64,000 bases of DNA, taken from contig CM054062.1 of assembly GCA_028641055.1 (NCBI GenBank), positions 274,009,349 through 274,073,348 of the forward strand, written 5' to 3'. Both the position numbers and the translations under genes were made by a program. The notes beneath the pieces are model-generated. The model had not been told where the DNA came from. It searched no databases and saw nothing but the letters and a program-made list of their open reading frames with translations. Positions 12,459 to 21,075 of this stretch are shown here, piece by piece (position 1 is the stretch's first letter; the number at the start of each line of letters is the position of its first letter). This DNA is from Alopecurus myosuroides (lineage: Eukaryota; Streptophyta; Magnoliopsida; Poales; Poaceae).

Positions 12459-14972
12459 CTTTTGTGTTTTAAAGTCTCTAGTGGAAAGTTGGGGCTATAT
12501 TTCGGATTTCTGCGCAGGAAACACATTTCTGCTGTCCACTGTTTATTCCGTAAAAAAATTTAAAATGACCTGATTTTTTTGTGCGTAATCCTGAGTTATA
12601 TACACAACTTTTGTAGTTATCCAGTTTTTGATTTGAGCAACAGAAGATTTTTGAAAAAAATCGATCTTTACCTGCTGTTCTGTTTTGACAGATTTCTGCC
12701 ATTTATTGCATTTGCATCTTAATCTCTTTCTTTTGGTGTTCTTTTGAGAAAAGGAGTTTTAAAATAAGTTGTGACAGTATCTAATATGTTTTTGAGTGTT
12801 AGACTTGTGTTGAAACTGAACCATGTGAATTTATTATTTCAATTGCACTAACGTTGCTAATGAAGATTGTGAGAAGTTCTGTGTGAAGGAAGTTTTCAAG
12901 GGTCAAGAGAAGAGGATGATATGATGTGATCAAGAAGAGTGAAAAGCCTAAGTTTGGGGATGCCCCGGTGGTACATATAAGAAAATTCCAAGAAGACTCA
13001 AGCGTCTAAGCTTGGGGATACCCAAGGCATCCCCTTCTTCATCAACAAATTATCAGGCCACTTCTAGTGAAACTATATTTTTAATCGGTCACATCTTATG
13101 TGCTTTACTTGGAGCGCATTTTATTTTTGTTTTCAGTTTGTTTTTATTTTTGCTTTCAGTTTGTTTTTCCTTTTTCAATAAGCTTGGTTGGACCCCAGAA
13201 TTCTTTTATTGGAGAGTGACACGCTCCGCTTTTTCATGTGAATACTTTGTATTCTTAATCTTGTCTGGTTGCTGCATTTATTTAGCTCCTGTTTTGCATG
13301 CATCTCTTATTAGAGCTGTTAGTTTTAGTAGTGTTATGTGAGTACTCTCATGTTTGCTTTCTATATCATAAAGAGTATTTTTGTTAAAGCATTATCTGTA
13401 TGGTGCTTGTTGGGAGAAGAAAACCGTAGCTTGAAGTAGAATTTATAACAGTGCTAGTAGAAGCTTGTATAGACTGTGGATAGAACTTTTTCATGACATG
13501 CTAAATGTTATTTTAGTTTTGAATACGTGTGGTTATTGAGTAGAATGAATAGCCTCAAATATCTGAGAGTGTTTAATATGTCTTGAAAGATTCATGAGTT
13601 GTTCTTGTCATAGTAAAGCATCAATATATGGTATTCTCTTTCGAATGTTTTATTTGGTTGACTTGGTGCATGCTCACACCATGTTTATGACTACAAACCA
13701 GTCACGAATAGCCTCCATGACCACTTAGTTTTTGAAATTGTGATACTGCTTATGTTTAAATTAATGATGCTTATATCGCTATGCATGATTATGGATCTTA
13801 TGCTCTCTTGATTTGTCGCTCCCACTCTTTTGCTAGCCTCCACCTGTACTGAGTATGAGCTCTAATCGTGCATCCAAACTCCCTTAAACCAAAGTTTTTC
13901 CCATTGTACCCACCATACCTACCTACATGTGGTATTTAAATTCCACTCCAAGTAAATTGCTCATGTGTTACCTTTAAAACTTTCAAAATTACTCCTGCTT
14001 TATGTTCCTATTTTTGCTCATGGGGACGTCAATAAAGAATCTTTATCTCACTTGTTGATTGGATTTCACACCCTGGGCTAGTGGCTTCATCCGCTTATCC
14101 AAATGATAGCAGAGCTGGCAGCGGGGTGCCTAGCCCCAAATTAATACGAACAATTTCTCTTCACTATTTTTGCTTCTGATTTATCAGTCAAAGCATAATT
14201 GTGTAAACAAAAGATAAAGAGAGATGACCTTCTACACCAGTTGCGTCCTTCACCATGGGAGACGCTCTTGTGAATCTAGTTGGCTTGTGACGTATTTTTT
14301 GTTTACCACTCGTTAACATTAGCATACATCTCTCAAAATTTAGACACTCCTCCACGGTATGTGATTGTTGGCAGACACCTGAGGATTCGGTTAGCCATGG
14401 TTTGTGAAAGATGGATGGGAGGAGTGTCAAACTTTTAATACCTCTATTTAATAAAATAAAAGCTCTAGCACATGAGTGATCCCTGCTTCCCTCTGCGAAG
14501 GGCCTTTCTTTTACTTTTATGTTGAGTCTCCATCTTCTAACTTTATGCACAGTTGAGAGAGCATTTTTGCCATTCTGAGTTCTATGTGCATTTATCCCAT
14601 AAAAATCAATAATTACTTCATAATGTGATATTATTTGTTCTTAAATTATTTGCTCTAGTCTTCCTCATGAACTTTGAAGGTGTCCTGGCATTTATCTTTT
14701 GCCCCACTCTTAAGGACTAACGAAATATCACTTTGCCATGCTTTCTCTATACCTGAAACAAACGTCTACCTTTCTTTGCATTATTATTCATGATCCTTTA
14801 TTTGAGATACTCTTCGTGATGCAAAGTAATTACTATGCTTTATTATTAAAGTTCTATTATCATGTTTGTGTTTGAAGTTCTATGATCTCAGCGTGCATAT
14901 GCTTTTACATTAGATTGATCAAGTTTATGTTAGTAGCATGTCACCTCAGAAATTATTGTGTTTTATCGTTTG
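12459..14972 (+). other. T1 3' non-coding region
   Basis: There are 2.5 kb without a convincing gene. The region is colinear with 37330-39890 in P and 59690-62224 in C. Shared landmarks include GAAGGAAGTTTTCAAGG at about 12888, two PPT-core copies (about 12950 and 13008) and a hairpin around GGGGAT..CCCAAGG..ATCCCC at 13014-13034. Another landmark is the block at 14190-14550, which has open frames in several copies but no recognised protein. This is the untranslated stretch between the last ORF and the PPT. Confidence 0.7.
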
Positions 14973-14992
14973 CCTACTCGAGGACGAGTAGG
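14973..14992 (+). other. Perfect hairpin just upstream of the T1 PPT
   Basis: CCTACTCG-AGGA-CGAGTAGG is an 8-bp perfect stem with a 4-nt loop, four bases before the PPT. Elements C (62225-62244) and P (39891-39910) have it too; P has a paired change. Confidence 0.75.
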
Positions 14993-14996
14993 AACT

Positions 14997-15010
14997 AAGC
15001 TTGGGGATGC
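14997..15010 (+). other. T1 polypurine tract
   Basis: AAGCTTGGGGATGC directly precedes the LTR start (one T between them). The same core precedes the 3' LTRs of P and C. Confidence 0.8.
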
Positions 15011-15289
15011 TTGATACGCCTCCAACTTATCTATAATTTCTGATGCTCCATGATCATATTATGTCAATTGCTACATGTTTTCTCCCTTATTTATAGCATT
15101 TTTATACGTTTTCCGGGACTAACCTATTAACAAGATGCCAAGTGCCAGTTCCCTGTTTTCTGCTGTTTTTGGTTTCAGAAAAGTTGTTCTGGAAACATTC
15201 TCGGAATTGGACCCCACAAAGCCCGAAGTGCCTATTTTCCCTGGAAGCATCCAGAAGACCGAAGGAGAGTCGAAGACGGGCACCAGGGG

Positions 15290-15350
15290 GGCCACACCAT
15301 AGGGTGACGCGACCCCCCTGGCCGCGCCAGCTATGGGTGTGGGGCCCCTG
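15290..15350. repeat. GC-rich nested inverted repeat in LTR U3 (T1)
   Basis: The outer arms are roughly GGCCACACCATAG and CTATGGGTGTGGGGCC; the inner arms are GACGCG and CGCGCC. The same structure sits at the same place, just upstream of the TATA box, in the LTRs of P and C. Confidence 0.65.
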
Positions 15351-15377
15351 GAGCTCCACCGCCTTTGCCCTTTCGCC

Positions 15378-15384
15378 TATTTAA
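15378..15384 (+). promoter_or_regulatory. TATA-like box of the T1 LTR
   Basis: TATTTAA follows the GC-rich U3 inverted repeat. The equivalent boxes are TATTTAA in P (40293) and TATTTATA in C (57521, 62627). Confidence 0.6.
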
Positions 15385-16580
15385 TCCCCCCGGATGGAAA
15401 ATCCTAGACACCTGATAAAAAATCCCTGAAAAGTTCCGTAGCCGCCGTCACCATCAACCCTATATCAGGGGGGTTCTGAAGCTGTCTCCGGCATCGTGCC
15501 GGAGAGGAAATCATCACCGGAGGCTTCTACATCACCATGCCTTCCTCCAGAGTGATGTGTGAGTAGTTCATCCTTGGACTACGGGTTCGTAGTTGTAGCT
15601 AGATGGTTGTCTTCTCCTAGATCTCGTGAGCTGCCTATCATGATCGAGATTGATCTTATGTAATTCTATATGCTGTGTTTGTTGGGATCCGATGAATATT
15701 GAACTTATGCCAAGTTGATTATAGTCTTTATTGCATATGTTATTTGTGATCTTGCATGCTTTCCGTTGCTAGTGGTTGCTCTAGCCAAGTAGTTTCTAGT
15801 GACTCCAAGAGGGAGTATTTATGCTTGATAGTGGGTTCATGCCTCCTCACCACCTTGTTCGAGTGACAGAAATGTGAAGGGGGAGGATGTGCTGTTGCCA
15901 TTAGAGAGAAAACAGCGGTGAGAGTGCCCGCGTGCATAATCATTGCTTACATTACACACTTTGTTTAATCCAGTTATCTGTTGCTTGCAACTTAATACCT
16001 AAGGGGGTTCGGATGATAACCTGAGGGTGGATTATTAGTCATAGATGCAGATGGATTTTGGTCTATGTATATTGTTGTAATACCCGCACTCAATATCATA
16101 GTAGTTATCAAGTTATATTGTGCACTACGGCGCAACCTCTATTTGTCAATTTCCCAGTTGTAATTTGATCACACAACATGTTATCTTTATGGAGAGACAC
16201 CACTAGTGAACCTATGTACCCCGGTCCATTTTCCACACTGTTAAACAAACCACAACAATTTCCTGCTCTCTTTACTTACGGCAAGCATACATCATTTTCC
16301 ACACTATACGTCTCATCTTTGTTTTCAGCAAGACCGGTGAGATTGACAACCTCACTGTACCGTTAGGACAAAGTATTTTGGTTGTATTGTGTGAAGGTTC
16401 CACGTTGTTGCTAACATTGGTGAGGCCCCATCACCATCGTTAGTGGCATCAACCTTCTCGACATCCTCTTCCTCCTACTGGATTGATAACCTTGGTTCTT
16501 AAATGAGGGAAATTCTTACCGCTTGCTCATCACACACTCCTCTTGGGGTTCCCAACACACCATCCAGATCAAAGAATTTC

Positions 16581-16597
16581 TGGCACCTTGCGAGGGA
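16581..16597 (+). other. Degenerate PBS-like site after the T1 LTR
   Basis: TGGCACCTTGCGAGGGA resembles the Asp-tRNA PBS TGGCGCCGTTGCCGGGGA with several changes. Its presence after an LTR that is also preceded by a PPT suggests an LTR shared by two tandem copies. Confidence 0.5.
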
Positions 16598-16614
16598 TTC
16601 AAAGTCATCAACTC

Positions 16615-18264
16615 TGCAAGCATCAATGATCACACGCTCGTTGGGAGACCCCAAGCGGAAAGTATGATGCAGTCTAGAGTAAGTTTTCTCCTAGTAAAGA
16701 ACCAGAGTTGTCGAACCAGTAGAAGTTTGTAGTCTTGAAGAAGTTTGCCCTATCAAGGGTGCCAGAAAATACTGACGTTGACGAGGTGTGGAACCTGCAC
16801 ACAAACACAAACTCTCTCCTTCCCCAAATTTTTGAAAGGTTGTCAATCTTCCGGTCTTACTGAAGACATGAGAATTAAACGGATAGAGTCTTGGAAAACA
16901 ATTAAAGTGCAAAAGTACAACAAGAAAACAATTATGAAAGTGCTTAAAGGAAGATTTCTAATATGAGGAAAATAGGATCGGGGGCCATAGGTTCACTAGT
17001 GGTGTCTCTCCAAAGAAAACAAACATGTTGGGTGAACAAATTACAGCTGGGCAATTGATAAATCATGAATGTATAACAATACTATTATGACAAGATAAAG
17101 TTCACCGGTTCTAACATTGTAGGCATTACGTCAAGGTATATGGACCGCTATCCAGCATGCATCCATATCTAAATATCCACCTCAAGAAAGCTATCCAGCA
17201 AATCCCTTGGTATTAAGTTGCAGCAACAAAGTGATTGCTATGTGCACAATAGACAAATGCATTAACATCAATATGTAATGTAAGAAGTGGTTCCCATTCG
17301 TAGACAAGATCACCACTGTTCTCTCCCTAGTGGCAACAGCACATCCACCCCCCGCACGTTTCTGTCACTGGAGCGCATGCAACAAGGCGGCATGAACCCA
17401 CTATCTAGCATATAAACCCTCTCTTGGAGGTGAAAATAACTACGTGAACAAGGTAATCATAAACACCGGAGAGAATTGCAATACACCATTAAAACTCTCT
17501 ACCATTATAAGTGAAGCATCTTAGATTGACATGAACAAAATAATCATAATCTCATGGTTCATCGGATCCTAGCAAACACAACATGCACGACTCTAAACAT
17601 GGAGGCATAGGGGAGAGAACAACCATTTAGCTACTGCTATGGGCCCATAGTCCGGAGATGAACTACTCACGCGTATGTCCAGAGGCGATCATGGCGATGT
17701 ATAGGCCTATGGTGACGATCCCCCTCTCCGGCAGGGTCCTGAAGCAAGACTCTAGGAGACATAGATTGGAATTTCTAGGTGACGGCGCCTCTCTATATGT
17801 TTCGTGGAAAATAAATCCGTCCCCATGATTTTCAGGGTTAAAGGAAATTTATAGGCGAAGGGGGGACAAGAGGCGGTGGCCAGGTCCCCTCGGGCCCACT
17901 GGGCACGGCCAAGAGGGAGGCTGCGCCTGGCAGGCGTCTGGTGGCCTCCTGGACCCCCTATGGCTCCCCTTTGGACTCCGTCTTCGTTCTGGGTAAAAAT
18001 TGATCTTCATGGATTTTCAGCCCTTTCCGAGAATATTTCCTTATGAACTTTTCTGAAATAGAAAAACAGCAAAAAAAAATAGCAAATGTCCTGGGGCATC
18101 TAGTTAATAGGTTAGTGTGTGAAAACATCTGGAAAATGAAGCAAAACGAAAGAAAACATGTGGAAAATGAAGCAAAACGAAAGAAAACATGTGGAAAACA
18201 AAAGGTATTGGGTAGAAAACAAGCAAGTAGTATCAAAAATTATAGATACGTTTGCAATATATCA
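16615..18264 (-). repeat. Inverted Athila-type LTR, divergent, about 1.65 kb
   Basis: Read on the - strand it runs from TGATATATTGC (18264) through the same landmarks as the + LTR. These include ACTAACCTATTAAC..AGATGCC, GCCTATAAATTT (TATA-like), GAGTAGTTCATC, GGAGAGACACCACTAGTGAA, GGTTCCAC and CTTGGGGTCTCCCAACGAGCGTGTG, ending at 16615. It faces the + LTR at 15012-16571 tail-to-tail with 43 bp between them. A roughly 27-bp tandem repeat (GAAAACATGTGGAAAATGAA type) lies at about 18121-18200. By eye it is much more diverged from the T1 LTR than P or C are. Confidence 0.75.
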
Positions 18265-18335
18265 GCAAACTAATATGAATCGTAATTATGAAACAAATGT
18301 ATAAATATTATTGCCTTTTGGGCATACATCCAACA
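18265..18335 (-). mobile_element. Start of a Copia-like LTR (fragment)
   Basis: On the - strand this begins TGTTGGATGTATGCCC and continues AAAAGGCAATAATATTTATA, the typical opening of a common grass Copia LTR type. It is cut after 71 bp by the inverted Athila-type LTR. Confidence 0.55.
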
Positions 18336-19366
18336 CTAATCTGATCAAACTCTTTGATCGTAACACATAAAACTTGTTACCGATATCGTCCTCTTTTCTC
18401 ATCCATATCCTTGATGACCTTGTGATTAATCACACTACGTCTGGCCAGACAATATGTCAACAGTGATACTGAGAGGGTCCGGAGTGTGCATATCTATATC
18501 GTCTAGAGGAGTTAAGTACTAGTCTTGAACGATCTCAGTTCCATTACACTTTCTAGGTCATACCCAGAAATCACCGTTATGATCCCCAGTTACGGCAAGA
18601 TGGTTTATGATATCCAAAGCATAACCTTTGAACGTGCGGTCACTAGATATTCTCATAGTATAGGAATTATAGTAAATGACAACTTCATATGTATTTGCTA
18701 AAATACATCATGATTTTTTAGTCTCTTTTAACAACAACATACACTTGGGTCAGTTAAGTACTATTGTTACTCTAACAATAAAGTCTCATGTTTTCGTAGA
18801 CTTTTAACCAAGTCCATGATCAGAAAAATGTGATCATCTCACAAACCATACGCTAATCTTAGAGAAAAGATTAAGAACTATTGTTTGTTTATGTCTTCAC
18901 ACCAGCACAAAGATTTTCCTTTGAAAACTCACTTTTCAAGTGCTATAGCGGTTGTAGCCGCTAGTCTACACTGCATAATTTCAAAATTTTGCCCTACGCA
19001 GTCTGCCAAGATCACTATGTGGATAACAAGGCATGCCCATACATGCGAGGATCAGGAAAATGACTCACCAGGCAGCGGATTCGATGTAGTCGTAAAAGAG
19101 TTCTAAACAACTGTAGATCCTCACAACTAGGCCTAGTTGCAAGGATGTCGCTAAGTCTTCCCTCCTCGGGATCACACGTGTAATCCCTCTTATGGTGTGC
19201 ACGCGTACGCTCGTGTCAACCCGTCAGCGCTCCACCGTCCAGGACTCGGCACCGACGAATAGAGACAGCCTTCCGGTGGTACTAATTAGTAGCTCTAATC
19301 AATTGTTATTAGAGTTATTATGAAACTGGAAGTTCTTAACACATGAGAGAGAGAAATAATTAGAGC
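18336..19366 (-). mobile_element. Copia-like LTR and downstream fragment
   Basis: 18343-18960 aligns with 33173-33800 in the same orientation (shared CTGATCAAACTCTTTGATC, ACGATCTCAGTTCCATTACA, CAGTTACGGCAAGA). It is thus a second copy of the LTR at 32172-33870 that lacks its first bases. 18961-19366 has no counterpart in the window; its AATTAG-rich end (19280-19366) continues on the other side of element A at 32172, so the two flanks were once one sequence. No intact ORF is present. Confidence 0.6.
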
Positions 19367-19371
19367 CAGGT
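19367..19371. repeat. Target-site duplication of element A (left, CAGGT)
   Basis: CAGGT precedes the TG of the LTR at 19372 and is repeated at 32167-32171. Confidence 0.95.
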
Positions 19372-19862
19372 TGTCGAATCTCTGACTCCACAAATCCCTT
19401 AGGTGACCCTATCGGGTTTCGACTAGGAGAAGTCATAGGCGCTGGTGGAATCGTCGGCTAGACAGGGGGCGAGATTTACCCAGGTTCGGGGCCCTCGAAG
19501 AGGTAAAACCCTTACTCCTGCCTTCTGTCGATCTGTATTAGATGATTAGATCGGTTACAGGTTGCTCGAATCGAGAGTAGATCTCGAGTTTCAAGGCTTT
19601 TTGGTCGTGCGGTACTACTTGGTCCTCTCCCGGGGGGCTCTCCTGGCCTTATATAGATGGCCAGGTCTCGAGTTCTACCCGGAGAGGATTCCAACCCTAG
19701 CTAGGTCGGTTACATGTTTTCTAACTTAACCCGCAAGTTTAGTGCAGGTGGGCTTCACGCGGGCCTTCTAGAGTACTTCGAAGGCGCCTCTTCCTGGGCT
19801 TTGTCCCTGGGCCTGAGAGGGGGTGTCATTACCCGCAGGGTCCAGGATCCATATCTTCGTCA
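19372..19862 (-). repeat. Element A 3' LTR (491 bp)
   Basis: On the + strand it reads TGTCGAATCTCTG ... TATCTTCGTCA and matches 31675-32166 with about four changes. Confidence 0.95.
19642..19665 (-). promoter_or_regulatory. TATA box enclosed by a 7-bp inverted repeat (A, 3' LTR)
   Basis: CCTGGCC-TTATATAGAT-GGCCAGG: read on the - strand the loop gives CTATATAA, a good TATA box for the element's own transcript. The arms are perfectly complementary. Confidence 0.7.
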
Positions 19863-19876
19863 GTAGCCCCCGAGCG
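19863..19876 (-). other. Element A polypurine tract
   Basis: On the - strand GCTCGGGGGCTAC runs straight into the LTR (TGACGAAG). The same core recurs internally in A at about 22842, 22956, 24131, 24450 and 25127. Confidence 0.8.
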
Positions 19877-20966
19877 TTTTCTCGATTGGGATTTTTCCAG
19901 TCGAGTAGACGGTCAAACCTTTCTTGATCTTTTCTGGAGGACCAGCTCGACAGTTATTGTTTAAAGGGTGCGTTCCCTGTATCATAAGTCATCGTGCTCG
20001 AGCATCGAGCAAAATAAGCGCCTGTTTGTACGGCTTTTTTCACAGAAGGATGTGGCTCAGTAGCTTGGCTCTCCCGAGAGATCAGGGCCAATTAATTGCA
20101 ACTAGGGCAAAAATATTCCTGGCCTACACAGATTCGAGACCTCCGACTCGAACTCGATGAGGTGATTGTTGCGACTGAGCTGTTGTGGACTTATCAAATC
20201 GAACTTAACCTATGGGGGTACCCGGCGCGTCCGCTAGGATTTTTCTTCGTGTTGTTGACACGGAATTACACCGGAGGACGCAGCTTTCGAGTGCGATTCC
20301 AGGCCCAAAAGAGAGATCTTTTCGGGTCTTACCTTCATATTCGAAGAATATGGCATCCGGATGTGCCTAGTCGGCTGAACAATCCAGGTTTTTATGATGT
20401 AAATTTATCATGTGTAAGAGAGGTAGGTTCTTCCTACCCGATCGATTTGTTTGAGTTCTATACGAAAGAAATTTCGTGCTGGAAGAAAAGCTAAGCCCAT
20501 ATGAAAGAGTTTTCATGTTCGGAATGTTGTGCCCATACGAAAGAGTTTTCGTGTATAGGGTATTTTTCTCTTGTTCGAAGAGGTTTTGCTTCATGAATTG
20601 TTCATGGAAAAGTTGCTTTTATCCGAAGGAATTGATATTCGTACGAAGATACTTTCGCGTTTGAACTTCCAATCGAAAAGATCTTGGTTTTGAATGACGA
20701 ATGCCATGACATCATGGCGCACTCCTCTTCTCCCGATGGGACGTGACGGAGTGGCAGTAGATGGTGGCCCACCTGGTCAGCTTTTTGACCGGGAAACAAG
20801 ACGTCGTTCCCGGTTTTTACGCGAGACGCGCAGTAAATGCGCACGATCTTCTGTTAAGATCGTGGCACGAAACAGCGCTGGCCGCCGCTTCGTTTCATCT
20901 TCACGCGTGGCGGCCGTGATAAGCGCCACGTAGCGCATCGTACGGCTGAGATCGTCTCGCTCCGTG
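19877..20966. other. Spacer between the A 3' LTR and the antisense gene
   Basis: About 1.1 kb with no recognised gene; short frames on both strands look random. It holds an array of small hairpins (20462-20658) and, near its right end, a GC-rich CpG-rich stretch (20740-20960) that probably belongs to the promoter of the + strand gene. Confidence 0.6.
20462..20658. repeat. Array of four small hairpins (ACGAAA/TTTCGT type)
   Basis: Six-base arms around four-base loops lie at 20462-20477 (ACGAAA..TTTCGT), 20501-20516 (ATGAAA..TTTCAT), 20537-20552 (ACGAAA..TTTCGT) and, less perfectly, 20643-20658. The second and third are also a 36-bp tandem repeat beginning GCCCATAYGAAAGAG. Confidence 0.6.
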
Positions 20967-20974
20967 TATAAGTA
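20967..20974 (+). promoter_or_regulatory. TATA box of the antisense gene in A
   Basis: TATAAGTA lies 109 bp upstream of the ATG at 21076, in a GC-rich promoter-like region. It is oriented for the + strand gene, opposite to the LTR promoter. Confidence 0.6.
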
Positions 20975-21075
20975 CGGGTGTTAGCGCTACGGTAAAACTT
21001 TCCCAGCTCTCTGTCTTCATCTTCTTCCTCGCGCCCACCTTCGTCTTCCTCGCGCTCGAGCTCGTGCTGCAAGCA

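Larger units (their letters stand above)
796..16571 (+). mobile_element. Athila-type Ty3/gypsy element T1, 3' part, interrupted by a LARD
   Basis: T1 consists of an ORF tail (796-1160), a long 3' non-coding region (1161-1284 plus 12459-14996), a PPT and a 3' LTR (15012-16571). The order and sequence match elements P (34034-41487) and C (57158-63849). The LARD at 1285-12453 splits it, and reading across the LARD restores the homologous sequence seen at about 59690-59790. The 5' part is missing because another LARD LTR abuts it at 795. Athila assignment is inferred from relatedness to P, which has an Athila-like protease and an Asp-tRNA-type PBS. Confidence 0.75.
15012..16571 (+). repeat. T1 LTR (Athila-type, about 1.56 kb)
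   Basis: It starts TGATACGCCTCC and is colinear with the LTRs of P (39930-41487) and C (57158-58747, 62263-63849). I set the 3' end at CA of GATCA (16571) because the paired LTRs of C end at the equivalent place, just before the PBS. It has a TATA-like TATTTAA at 15378 and a GC-rich inverted repeat upstream of it (15290-15350). It is followed by a degenerate PBS at 16581 although it is also preceded by a PPT. Confidence 0.8.

Noticed and set aside
14188..14550. 120-codon - strand frame in the T1 3' region with a similar frame in C (61520-61801)
   Set aside because: It is similar because the regions are homologous. The frames are offset and broken between copies and have no recognised domain.
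16389..16402. Ending the Athila-type LTRs at GGTTCCA
   Set aside because: The paired LTRs of C stay identical for another 160 bp, to GCATCA, and the Asp-tRNA PBS follows there. The longer LTR is correct.
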